A DNA stretch of 64,000 nucleotides from Lasioglossum baleicum (taxonomy: Eukaryota; Arthropoda; Insecta; Hymenoptera; Halictidae): positions 2,010,786 to 2,074,785 of the forward strand of contig NC_134929.1 of NCBI RefSeq assembly GCF_051020765.1, given 5' to 3'. The notes under the pieces were generated by a model. It made no database searches. It saw only the letters and a list, made by a program, of their open reading frames with translations, and was not told the origin of the DNA. Positions 53,930 to 64,000 of this stretch are shown here, one piece after another (position 1 is the first letter of the stretch; every line of letters starts with the position of its first letter). The translations under genes were made by a program, and so were the position numbers.

Positions 53930-54560
53930 AATACATGCATTTGGTATGTATCGGTGTTGTTAAAAAATTGTTATCTGCCTGGGTGTGTGGTGATTATTAC
54001 AAAGCAGTCAAATTATCATCAAACCAAATTGAAATAATCTCCGAGAGAATGAAGGTAATTCGTAACTATACTGCCCATCTGATTTTGCTAAGCGTCCCAA
54101 ACCAATCAAAGAATTTTCAAAATTCAAAGCGACCGAATTTCGTCAGTTTCTTTTGTACACCGGCCCAGTTGTCACGTACGGAGTGCTGAATAATCGCGTA
54201 TATATCCACTTCTTGCTTCTGCACAGTGCCATTAGAGTACTCGTTTCACCCTCCCTTGTAAACCAGCATTTCAAGTTTGCAAAAGCAGCATTGAGACGAT
54301 TTGTTCTTTCTTGCGAAAAGCACTACGGCAAAACCTTCAATTCGTATAATGTCCATGGCCTTCTCCATTTGGCGAATGACGTGGAACGTTTAGGTACCTT
54401 GAATTAATTTTCTGCTTTTCCATATGAAAGCAACATGTCGAGGGGCAACCTCTAAAACAGTTCGCGAATAGAATGGGTGAAATTGAACATCATGGTAGCA
54501 CTGAGGGAGGTCGTGATTCCTCAACCACTATACACGCTTCTATGGATGTTTCGCAATAGT
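53930..54560 (+). pseudogene. CACTA/EnSpm-like transposase fragment
   Basis: Pieces in changing frames: YMHLVCIGVVKKLLSAWVCG (near 53930-53990), KATEFRQFLLYTGPVV (near 54125-54172), then HFLLLHSAIRVLVSPSLV and SYNVHGLLHLANDVERLG (54210-54395), followed by FSAFPYESN. This order fits a transposase-domain protein widespread in animals and, as I recall it, related to CACTA (EnSpm) transposases. Frame breaks near 54120 and stops near 54406 and later show it is dead. It lies immediately beyond the copia target, and no N-terminal part is recognisable upstream of the copia insertion. The family assignment is moderately secure. Confidence 0.6.
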
Positions 54561-55369
54561 ACTGGCGCGGTTTCCAACCGCAAAATTTGAGTTGGTAATT
54601 TATTGCTTTCAATAGATGATCGCGACTAAATATTGCTGTATTTTACACGACGCACAGTGTGTCGTCCAATGGAAAAAAGTCCGAAAATCAAAGTGTAAGA
54701 TCGGCAAATTTATGTATCCTAAAATGTTACGAACATTTTCTATGTTCTAAAACTGCCTTAAATTTTAACTGAATAAATCAATTTGTTATTAAAATTGAGG
54801 CTGAAACTTTACTGTCAAATTCCGTGCATTTTTTTAAACATGCGTCCCTCGCAAGCTATTTGGTTTTTTAATTTGATTTTTACAGGGTGTGTTTAACATT
54901 ATAAGACCTTCAATCTCCCAAAAATTTTTTTTAAATAATCGCAATTTGTCCTAATTTTTTATGTCTAACATTTATCATCTTTGATTAGAGTTTTAAAAAA
55001 AGTACATTAAAGTACACCCGTGAATTTTTTTACAGTAATTGGTGCCATATTAAACTTTAATTTCACGTTGGTTTAAATCTGCTCACATTTGCTCAAGCGA
55101 AGAAAATAATAAAAAACCATATTAAGACGCTCGCACTCGGCGGCTTTCTGCGTAGTCTTTCGAAGAAATTTGTTGCAATTATATTTAAACGCATGCCATT
55201 TGATAAGTACTTACATATGTGTTCAATTTTATTCTTATAAATTATATATTTAGTTTTAAAATTGTTTAAATATTTACAATCTTTCAATTGAGTATTAAAG
55301 AAAGTACCAATAGGTTCCTTTGAGATTTTGTATTATATTAATTTAAAGCACATTAGACTTGATATGACG
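54561..55369. other. AT-rich stretch with isolated transposon ends
   Basis: Contains a Transib-like end: CGACG (54648-54652) then CACAGTGTGTCGTCC (54653). It also has a mariner-like TA followed by CAGGGTGTGTTTAAC (54883). Neither has a partner in the window. No gene recognised. Confidence 0.5.
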
Positions 55370-55493
55370 GCCGACTAAACGACGGATCACCGCCGAACTC
55401 CAGAGACGAGATTTACCGATCCCAGACAGACCGAGTGGACTTCAGAGAAGCTGGGACGAAATAATCCGAGAGCAGACTGAACAATTGTTCGAC

Positions 55494-56370
55494 ATGGCGA
55501 ACGAGAAAGGAAATCCCACACCGGGCACGTCGAAAACCGACAAACCCCGCGACCTGGACACGGCCGATGAAAGTTTCGGTGCAATTCAGATGCGTAAATC
55601 CGGATGCACTACCGACCGAAAGGATCCGTACGCGTTTCTGGAACGCGTGAGCGAACTCCGGAAGACGTTCCGCCTGTCGGACCATGATCTACTTCTGGGC
55701 ATACCCGAGTTCTTACGAGAGGACGCCCAATTATGGTTCCGGAACAACGAGGACCAGATTACGTCTTGGGCTACGTTTACGGAAAAATTTCTGGCATTTT
55801 TCACACCGCTCCAGACCCGGTTACAGAAGGAGCGCGAGGCGCGGTCGCGAACACAACGCCCCGGGGAACCATTTCATCTGTTTTTAAACGCGCTTCTCAC
55901 GAAACTGAGACGAGCCCAGATTCCGGCCGACGAACACCTGGAAACCGCGTACGAGAATATGCTACCTGATTACGCAATGTTAATCAACAGCAACAATCTC
56001 ACCGACCTGGATGACCTGCTGCGACAAGTGCAACGAATCGAGATGGCTATGGAACGGAAGACCAAGATGGAGCGAACAGGCGCAAACCCCGTGGCCACCT
56101 CTACGCTCGGGTCAGCCGAAATAACACCAGAGGCCCACTGCACCCAGAATACGACTCTGTCGACCGCGACCATGAACCCGCGACCGCGAATGAACCAGAC
56201 TCCGACAACCTCGGAGAACCACGGTGATTACAGCCCAATCACGCATTGTTGGCGCTGTAAACGACGGGGACACGTGCGTTTTGAGTGCCGGAACAAGTAC
56301 CGGAAATTTTGCTCACGCTGCGGACGCGACGATGTGCTCACCCGCCGGGAAACGGAATGCGGGGCCCCCA
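55494..56370 (+). pseudogene. Gypsy C Gag with two zinc knuckles
   Basis: ATG at 55494. Gag core: DPYAFLERVSELRKTFRLSD, LGIPEFLREDAQLWFRN, TFTEKFLAFFTPLQTRLQKE, HLETAYENMLPDYAMLINS, the typical order in insect gypsy Gag. Two knuckles follow at about 56245-56345: HCWRCKRRGHVRFEC and FCSRCGRDDVLT. After 56370 the same frame stays open but becomes nonsense (Arg/Thr-rich). The protease continues in another frame, so the Gag-Pol boundary involves a shift. Whether this is natural frameshifting or damage is unclear. Confidence 0.82.
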
Positions 56371-56379
56371 ACCGATGGG

Positions 56380-57510
56380 CGAATACCGGCCCCCGCAATA
56401 AAGTATACACCACGCCCGTTACTACCGATACTGATTTGCGGTCGGGAAATCGACGCTCTGCTCGACACCGGATCCCAGATTTCATGCATCAACGCCGAAG
56501 TGTTAGATTGGGCGGTACAACAAGGCCGTCGACCCGTGACACCGGCCAACGACATCAGTTTCGCAGACGGTTCCGAAATGCAGCCCACCGGCGTCATTCA
56601 ACTACCGTTCTGTACCATGGGCTACGAGTGGTTGTAGGATTTTACAGTGCTGCCGAACATGGGCCTCCCGATGTTACTGGGCATACAAGCCATCGCAGCA
56701 CTCCAGCTAGAGCTAAAACCACCAATCGACGTCGCCTCATGGGCCGCCGACTGCCGAGCAGAACCGTGCCAGGAAATGGGCCTGCGTATTCCCAAGGAAG
56801 CGGACAGAGACCATTTGGAAAGGTTCCTGGGCACCGAAATGGAACTGTTCGCCAATGTCCCGGGCCGCACCACCCTGACCGAACACCGGATTAAATTACT
56901 GGATGAGACGCCACTCAAACAAAGGTACCAGCCCCGGAACCCGGCGATGCAAGCGATCATTAACGAGGAGGTCGAAAAAATGCTAACCGAAGGGGTGATC
57001 GAACCCTCCAGTAGCCCCAGGAGTTCACCGGTGGTAGTGGTAAAGAAGAAGGACGGAAAATCACGGTTCTGCGTGGACTTTCGCCGCCTCAACGAGAGAA
57101 CCGAGAAGGACGCCTACCCGTTACCGCACATACAGGCCACCCTCGATAAGCTCCGGGGAGCAAAATTCCTGACGACACTAGACCTGAAGAGCGGCTACTG
57201 GCAAGTACCACTGGAGGCCGCTAGCCGACCACTCACCGCCTTCACGGTGCCCGGAAAGGGGTTGTTCCAATTCAGGGTCATGCCGTTCGGCCTACATTCC
57301 GCCCCCGCGACGTTCCAACGACTACTCGACCGCATCATTGGCCCCGAATTGGAACCATATGCGTTCGCCTACCTGGACGACATCATCATCGTCAGTGCCA
57401 CCCTCGAAGAGCACCGGAAACGCCTACGTGAAGTGTTCCGACGGCTCCGCGCTGCCGGGCTTAGACTAAACCCGGAAAAATTCCGATTTTGCGTCAGCAG
57501 CTTGAGGTAA
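56380..57510 (+). pseudogene. Gypsy C protease and reverse transcriptase
   Basis: Protease: LLDTGSQISCINAEVLDWAV (active site Asp-Thr-Gly near 56460), ending at a TAG (56635-56637). Reading continues in register from FTVLPNMGLPMLLG to the reverse transcriptase: PSSSPRSSPVVVVKKKDGKS, VDFRRLNER, FGLHSAPATFQRLLDR, AYLDDIIIV (active site near 57370). A TAA (57508-57510) sits where the family has an aromatic residue before LGHIV. Both stops are single-codon lesions in an otherwise well-preserved frame. Confidence 0.85.
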
Positions 57511-57522
57511 CTCGGACACATA

Positions 57523-58950
57523 GTGGACCAACAAGGGATCCGTACCGATCCGGAGAAAACAAGTGCGATCGCACAGTTCCCAGCGCCGAAAACGATCCGC
57601 GAAGTGCGACGCTTCCACGGGATGGCGTCATGGTACCGGAGGTTCGTACCCAACTTCGCGGAAATCATGGAACCGATCTCGCAGCTCACCCGGAAGAACG
57701 CGAAATGGAAGTGGACAGAAGTCGAGGAAAAGGCGTTCCAGACGAGGAAAAGGAAACTGATCACCGTACCAGTACTCGCATGCCCCGACTTCACGCAACC
57801 GTTCACACTACAAACGGACGCCAGTGACCACGGCCTGGGCGCCGTACTCACGCAGGGTAGCGACACCGAAGAACGGGAGATCGCGTACGCCAGTCACACG
57901 ATGAACAAACCCGAGCGCAACTACAGCGCCACCGAAAAAGAGTGTCTCGCGGTGGTCTGGGGCATTCGCAAGATGAAGCCGTACCTCGAGGGATACCATT
58001 TCACAGTCGTCACCGATCACCAGGCACTCCGATGGATGCAACAAATTGACAATCCGACTGGACGACTCGCGAGATGGGCCCTCGAATTACAACAATATGA
58101 CTTCGACGTCAAGTACCGCCCGGGAAAGTTGAACCATGTGGCCGACGCCCTGTCCAGAATCGGACCCACGCCAGGCGTAAGCCTGCTTGGGCCAAAACCA
58201 CGAAGGGACACATGGTACACGAAGAAGGTCGAGGAGGTGAAAAAGAATCCCGCCGCGGTACCAGAATTCCGGCTCCAAAAAGGAAAACTACACCGCCGAA
58301 TACTACACCAGTTAGACTACAATGAACCGGAACCCGGCAGCGCGTGGAAACTGTGTGTACCGGCAGGAGAACGGGAAGAAATCCTCAAAAAATTTCACGA
58401 TGACCCGACCGCGGGACACTTGGGGCTTGCCAAGATGATAGTACGGATCGCCAAATACTTTTATTGGCCGGGAATGTTCAGGGAAGTTGCACGGTACGTG
58501 CGAAACTGCAACAACTGCCAGCGATATAAGACCCCGCCGAAACCGCCGCCAGGACGCTTACACGCGAACCCCGGAACACAACCGTGGCACACGGTGTCGG
58601 TCGACCTGGTCGGGCCGCTCCCAAGGTCTCGCCAAGGCCACATCTGGCTGTTAGTCGCGCTCGACAGGTTCACGAAGTGGGTGGAACTCACGGCGCTCCG
58701 AAAGGCCACCAGCACCGCAGTCGCCGCCGCCATACAGAAGGATGTTATATTACGCCACGGGGCACCGAGGGTCATTATCTCGGACAACGGCCGACAGTTT
58801 GTAGGCGAACCGTTTACAACACTCCTACGCGCAGCAGGCACCGAGCACCGTAGAACACCGCCATACGCACCACACTGCAACCCAGTAGAGAGGGCAAATA
58901 AAGTAGTGAAAACGATGCTGGCACAGTACACCGGAAACCACCACAACCGT
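57523..58950 (+). pseudogene. Gypsy C RNase H and integrase
   Basis: Connection (FHGMASWYRRFVPNFAEIME), RNase H (QTDASDHGLGAVLTQG near 57820; VTDHQALRWM near 58010; NHVADALSR), integrase zinc finger (HLGLAKMIVRIAKYFYWPGM, CNNCQRYK), core with Asp in VDLVGPL, Asp in ISDNGRQFVG and Glu in CNPVERANKVVKT (58600-58910). A frameshift near 58945 separates it from the integrase C-terminal part. Catalytic residues look intact. Confidence 0.85.
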
Positions 58951-59400
58951 GGGACGAGAAGCTGGACGAGGCCCGGTTCGCCATCAACACTGCCCGGCAC
59001 GAGGCCACCGGCTACAGTTCAGCGTACCTGAACCAGGGACGAGAATTGCGGATTCCAGGACAACCAGCACCCGATGAAACAACGACGCCGCCGCAACAAC
59101 GCTGGAAGAACCTTCGAGACGCACAGGAGCTAGCAAGGCTACACCTGGCGCAAGCATTCGGCAGGCAGGAACATTACTATAACCTACGCCGACGAGATTG
59201 GAGACCGGCGGTCGGAGACACGGTGTGGAAAAAGGAACACACTCTGTCCGATAAAGGAGCGGGTATTGCAGCCAAGCTAGCGCCGAAATACAGCGGCCCT
59301 TATACAGTCGGGCGGATCGTATCACCAGTAATCGTTGACCTACGCGACACAAGTCGGCGCTGGATCCGGCACATACATGTGCAGGACCTCAAGCCCGAAA
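58950..59400 (+). pseudogene. Gypsy C integrase C-terminal domain
   Basis: After the frameshift the frame reads LDEARFAINTARHEATGYS, YYNLRRRDWRPAVGDTVWKK, then LAPKYSGPYTVGRIVSPVIV (59270-59330). This is the usual SH3-like end of gypsy integrases, which binds DNA. The frame stays open far beyond it into Pro/Ala/Thr-rich sequence. Confidence 0.75.
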
Positions 59401-60985
59401 CTGAACCCAATGGGGGCTCAGAAGGTCACGATGGGGGAGCCGATGATAGCCCACGGTCACCTGCCTCCGCGGAGCAGAACAGGGTGCCGACGGATATCAC
59501 CACGGCCACCCCGACCACACGTCGACGCGGTCGACCGAGGAAAGTAATAGGGAGTGTTGATGTTTGTCATAGGCCAGCAGACGAAAGGACGAAGCAGCCG
59601 GACGTCATGGAGGACGATTTTTATGCGGAACTGCACGCGCTGTACGCCGTCATGGGTGACGACGACAGCCGTCCACGGACGCCAGCCACTCCGGAACACC
59701 TAGCTCCGCAACCAATGCTGCTGGACGCAGCCGTGGCACCGCCTGATGCTGCCCAGACGTCGCCTGTCGCAACCCTGACGCCGCCGGCCTCGGCCCAGCC
59801 GCTACAGGACATGGCCCAGACGACACCCGACGCAGCGCCAATATCGCCGGTTCCAGGCCAGGCACCACCCGATGCGGCTTCGATGCCGCCCCCGGCGGCA
59901 CCAGTGGTACCTGACGTGACCCCGACACTGCCAGTCGTGGTCGCGACACCGCTAGACACAGCGACGACGACGGCACCAGCCACATCGACCACCGGCACCG
60001 AGACGGCATCCCTGGAAATGGTGACTGCCAGGAACGCCACACGACTAAGGCCGGTCGTAACCTCGGGACGACCGCAGGGAGGCATCGCCACAGCGACGGT
60101 CGGTTTCACCGGCACGCCAGGCGACGACCAGGCCATGGAGACGGACGACACCCGGGTGATACGGCCAGTTACCTGGTGGCCAACGGAGGTACGAGGGCAG
60201 ATCCGACCACGGTCGGGCTCCGACGCGAGCGGCTCGTCCGTAGGGTCGGACAAAACCCTGACGATCGAGGAGCACCGGATCCTGGCAGGGCACGAACCTT
60301 TCGTGACCCTACCAGCACCACCGACCACGTCGTCATGGTGGCCACCAGTGGAGACCACGAAGAAGAGGAAGCCGAACACGAGGCCGGCGAAGAAGAGCCG
60401 CACCACCGCCGCTGACGCATTGGTCGGAGGACACGCCGGGCAGCACGGCCACCGTCATGGCACCGCCGCCGCCACCACCAGCACTCCCGGTCGAGGCGCC
60501 ACCACCAACCCGAGAGGGCCCGTTGTTCGGGGCACGCTACAACAAACCAGCGACGATCTGTACGAGACCGGACCCGAGGAAGTTGCCACCAGGCCCAGTA
60601 GATCTCCCGGTCCCGATTTGGCGCGAGCTGGAGCGCCTTTCCATCGCGCCCAGGACGCCACCACTCCGCCACCACCGCCAGGCGTACAGGCCGAATCCAG
60701 AGAAGTGGCCTGTCTCCGAATGGCGACAGAAAGCGGCACTGCCACCACCAACGCCGCTGGAGGCCACCGCCACGCCAAGTAGCGGTAGGAGGGACACGCG
60801 GAGGAGCCGGCATTACCAGCCGCCAGCCGGAACCACCTTCCCGGAGGTCCCGACGGAGGAGAGGCCAGGGAACAATGGACACCCAGTGACACCCTGGCAA
60901 CAGGCACCGAGGGCCCTCCCGCCCATCCTTTACCAAGGCCGCCACAGAGACGGAGAGATGCGGTGGTTCCAGCTGCCGAACGGAC
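59400..60985 (+). other. Pro/Ala/Thr-rich 3' coding region of gypsy C, frame uncertain
   Basis: The integrase frame remains open to 60782 and encodes a low-complexity region (59690-60000: repeated PPDA/AQT/SPV phrases), then a basic Lys/Arg stretch (KKRKPNTRPAKKSRT, near 60365). A second frame opens at 60457 and encodes PPPALPVEAPPPTREGPLFG and an Arg/Pro-rich tail. From about 60450 that second frame looks more protein-like. It could be a long Pol tail or a third product with a frame break. No envelope features (signal peptide, membrane segment) are seen. Confidence 0.45.
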
Positions 60986-61435
60986 GCCCGAGAGGATTAT
61001 GGCGTATGGCGAACCGCCACGTCGAATATCCGACCGATCTGACTCGCGGGCAGGGATTTTCCTACCGTCCTAGTTATCCGTTTTCCTGTCTCGAAACACG
61101 TTCGCGACGCGCTCGAGAAAGTTACGCGTCTCCGTACCTGAAGACCGCGATCTCCGCGTCCGAGAAAGTTACGCGTCACCGTACCGGAAAGTCGCGGTCA
61201 CCGAGTGATTGTTTGCGAAGACCGAAACCCGAAAGCCGCGTTCGCGAACTCGCCGGTAGCGAGCATGTCAGTGAAATCGCCTGTGTCGTTATTTTGAAAC
61301 CCGCGTACCACGTCCAGTTCCCTATCGACATTTTTCCTCTCGTTGAACATCGAACTCTGGAGCGGCGAGCTATAAGAACAAAGAGGGAGTCTCCGACATG
61401 ACAAGGACGATGCCGGAGGAAACCAGGATGTTACA
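60986..61435 (+). repeat. Partial 3' LTR of gypsy C
   Basis: From GCCCGAGAGGATTATGGCG to GTTACA it is about 85-90% like 1674-2156 by eye. It lacks the first two thirds of that LTR, including the TGTAACAG start. It carries two rather than three ~46-bp repeats. An internal deletion or recombination joined the LTR end to the internal region. Confidence 0.7.
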
Positions 61436-61515
61436 AGTTAACCTCGTGTTTTCTGTTCAATATCTCTACTCCAGAAATATTTACCGCTTAATCCAACAGA
61501 ATTTATTAACATAAA

Positions 61516-62275
61516 AAGGGTATAGCCGGATAAGATAGTAAAAAATGCTCTTGAACCGCGAATTTTATCGACGATGTGTCATTCGATAGAGCACCACAAG
61601 AAAAAACATACTGTGCAAAATTTCAACCCTTTATCTCGATCGGGAGGGTAGTTATGGGGTAAAATCGAAAAATCAGTTTTTTGCCTATTTTCCCTAGTTA
61701 ATGACGTTTAAAAATTTTGAAAAAAATCTGACATGTCAAGAACCCAAATACATACTTTGCAATTGGTTTCAGATTTTTAAAATGAAAATCCTGCTTGTAA
61801 AAAATCAAAAACCTCAAAAAAATCGAAAAAATGCAGATTTTACATGGAAGTTCTAGAGTGACAACATTTATATTTTTACAGTAGCAGTATATTGTTATAA
61901 GTATTGTTCATGAATTTTTTCAGTTTTTTTGGTTTGGTGCGCCGTTGTTAAAAAAAATAAAAACCGATTTTTTCGACTTTTTTCCGCGAAGAACTAAGCT
62001 AACCTTAAAATTGTTACGTTCTATTTATTCTATAAGTCTATCAGGCTCTGATAAACCTTGAGCATTGTACAGAAGTAATTAAAAAATGAAATCAACTCAA
62101 TTAATATTTCTACAGTATGAAAATTACATCTAGAAATATCAATCACGTTTCCAACAGCTCAGTTCGCTCAGCGTGTTAGGCGTTCGACTGTTGATCTGCT
62201 TATACTAGGTTCGCTCCCGGCATAGGTATACATCTTTTTTACTTGATTAATTCTTTTTTTTTATGTCCAACTATA
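61516..62275 (+). repeat. ~750-bp dispersed repeat, inverted partner of 4538-5287
   Basis: Begins GGGTATAGCCGGATAAGATA and ends with a tRNA-like segment and an oligo-T run (62241-62262). The next element inserted right after it at TA 62274-62275. Confidence 0.75.
62155..62222 (+). repeat. tRNA-like segment (degenerate)
   Basis: AGCTCAGTTCGCTCAGCGTG and TTAGGCGTTCGACTG resemble a tRNA D arm. AGGTTCGCTCCCGGC resembles a B box. The T arm pairs poorly. An oligo-T run follows about 20-40 bases downstream. Confidence 0.5.
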
Positions 62276-64000
62276 CAGGGTGTCTCAAAATTAGGTCCGG
62301 ATCCGAAAATGGGAGGTTCTTGGGATCATTTCAAGCGACATTTTCCTTTGAAAAAATGTCGTCCGCGGCTTCGTTAACGAGTTATTAACGAAAAACACGG
62401 ACCAATCAGAGCGCGAGCTAGACGCGTGCAGCCCGGCGCGCCGGCAGCCGAGTGTCGGTGGCACGCCGCGATGTCGTAACGAACAAAAGTTTCTCGATGA
62501 TGTGAATCCTCGCCAATTTCGATAAGCTTTGGATATGTTGTCAATACCATGATTCTGAACAACATTTCCCTTTACAGTTTCTGTCGATCGGCTTTAGTTT
62601 ACGATATTATTGTAAAAATTTGTAATTGTAAATCGATCGATGTACTATTTCCTATCCGATTTCGATAATCTTTGGATATGTTGTCAATACCATGATTCTG
62701 AACAACATTTCCCTTTACAGTTTCTGTCAATCGGCTTTAGTTTACGATATTATTGTAAAAATTTGTAATTGTAAATCGATCGATGTACTATTTCCTATCC
62801 GATTTCGATAATCTTTGGATATGTTGTCAAGACCATGATTCTGAACAACATTTCCCTATACGATTTTTGTCGGTCGGCTTTAGTTTACGATATTATTGTA
62901 AAAATTTGTAATTGTAAATCGATCGATGTACATACTATCTCCTTGCCGATTTCGATGAGCTTTATTTCAAAGGAAAAAGATATTTAAAACATCGAATTTA
63001 TAACATATTTCAAAGTCATCGAATTCGGTGAGGACCCACATCATCGGCAACTTTACCCGAACGTTAGGAGAAGCACAAACTTATTGAATTAAAAACTCAC
63101 TTATTCAGCCCTAAATCCATTTGACTACCACATACAACCACCACACTTTTACATAATTGTTGAACTCGTAGCACACTTTTATAACTCGTATCGATATCGA
63201 ACGAAATTACTTACTCCGATGCGGAAAGAGTTCGATGCTCTTCGCGATGCCGCGCGAAACTGTGCTCTCCCAGGGTACAATAGTATTCGGTGAAGGCGTC
63301 GTTTAAAACAAATGAAATCGTTCCCAAGGAGATATTGATTTTTCGAGAATCATATGATGTGGTAGTCAAATGGATTTACGGCTGAATAAGTGAGTTTTTA
63401 ATTCAATAAGTTTGTGCTTCTTCTATCATTCGGGTAAAGTTGCCGATGATGTGGGTCCTCACAGATTTCGATGACTTTGAAATATGTTATAAATTCGATG
63501 TTTTAAATATCTTTGTCCTTTGAAATAAAGCTCATCGAAATCGGCGAGGAGATAGTATGTACATTGATCGATTTACAATTACAAATTTTTACAAGAACCG
63601 TATAGGGAAATGTTGTTCAGAATCATGGTCTTGACAACATATCCAAAGATTATCGAAATCGGATAGGAAATAGTACATCGATCGATTTACAATTACAAAT
63701 TTTTACAATAATATCGTAAACTAAAGCCGATTGACAGAAACTGTAAAGGGAAATGTTGTTCAGAATCATGGTATTGACAACATATCCAAAGATTATCGAA
63801 ATCGGATAGGAAATAGTACATCGATCGATTTACAATTACAAATTTTTACAATAATATCGTAAACTAAAGCCGATCGACAGAAACTGTAAAGGGAAATGTT
63901 GTTCAGAATCATGGTATTGACAACATATCCAAAGCTTATCGAAATTGGCGAGGATTCACATCATCGAGAAACTTTTGTTCGTTACGACATCGCGGCGTGC
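62276..64000. mobile_element. Mariner-type foldback element, cut by the window end
   Basis: It begins CAGGGTGTCTCAAAATTAGG after TA. The right arm (63357 on) is the inverse of the left (62276-63135) and has not ended at 64000. By symmetry, roughly another 190 bases are missing. The spacer is about 220 bases. Relative of 25406-27327. Non-coding. Confidence 0.85.
62515..62950. repeat. 143-bp tandem repeats in the left arm
   Basis: Three units begin (G/A)ATTTCGATAA at 62515, 62658 and 62801, with a partial fourth at 62948. Each contains GGATATGTTGTCAA, CATGATTCTGAACAACATTT and TTGTAATTGTAAATCGATCG. The mirror units occupy about 63530-63970 in the right arm. Confidence 0.85.

Larger units (their letters stand above)
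55370..61435 (+). mobile_element. Ty3/gypsy retrotransposon C, 5'-truncated
   Basis: Internal region with Gag, protease, RT, RNase H and integrase on the plus strand, then a long Pro/Ala/Thr-rich region and a partial 3' LTR (60986-61435). Sequence changes from AT-rich to GC-rich around 55370. No 5' LTR or primer site is found there. Several stops and frame breaks. Strongly GC-rich compared with gypsy A and B. Confidence 0.82.

Noticed and set aside
59621..60945. Long minus-strand frames of up to 261 codons
   Set aside because: Antisense to the GC-rich tail of gypsy C; Val/Ser/Gly-rich composition, no domain.
62155..62222. Functional tRNA gene
   Set aside because: A- and B-box-like motifs are present, but the T arm and acceptor stem do not pair properly and the sequence is part of a dispersed repeat.

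Overview
This is eukaryotic, almost certainly insect, DNA made almost entirely of transposable elements. I could not identify any host protein-coding gene. The mix of element types fits an arthropod: Tc1/mariner elements with TA duplications, a P-like element, Transib ends, hAT, Ty3/gypsy, BEL/Pao and Ty1/copia retrotransposons, and an APE-type LINE. A hymenopteran such as an ant is plausible, but this is inference. There are no bacterial operons, rRNA genes or CRISPR arrays.

Layout. 332-2156 is a solo LTR. 3728-5290 holds a lone Transib-type end, a 137-bp tandem repeat and a dispersed repeat with a tRNA-like part. 5741-8440 is a non-autonomous Transib-like element carrying a 951-bp foldback element with a 9-bp target duplication. 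8749-27906 is one mariner element, blown up to 19 kb because a P-like element (10052-27337, 8-bp duplication) landed in its transposase. The P-like element was itself hit by a minus-strand gypsy element (A, 10312-17840), a plus-strand gypsy element (B, 19721-24974, single intact gag-pol frame) and a mariner-type foldback (25406-27327). It also carries hAT-type sequence in both arms. 28037-35070 is a decayed BEL/Pao element. 35580-38063 is a dead hAT transposase split by a second solo LTR (35963-36999). 38347-38988 is a palindromic mariner-type element.

40244-42252 is a nearly intact hAT-family transposase gene with one frameshift, followed by a 62-bp tandem array whose units each end in a 3'-splice-site-like motif. 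A 100-N assembly gap (42934-43033) precedes a plus-strand LINE (to about 47003). 47345-48981 is another foldback. 49143-53919 is a minus-strand copia element with almost identical LTRs but three inactivating changes. CACTA-like transposase debris (53930-54560) and isolated transposon ends follow. 55370-61435 is a 5'-truncated gypsy element (C) ending in a partial LTR related to the solo LTR at 332. 61516-62275 is an inverted copy of the dispersed repeat at 4538. 62276 to the window end is a large palindromic mariner-type element with 143-bp tandem repeats in its arms.

These sequences do not form a pathway. They record successive insertions. Gypsy B is the only element whose coding frame looks complete. 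Gypsy A and copia have young LTRs but broken pol genes, so they would need enzymes supplied in trans.
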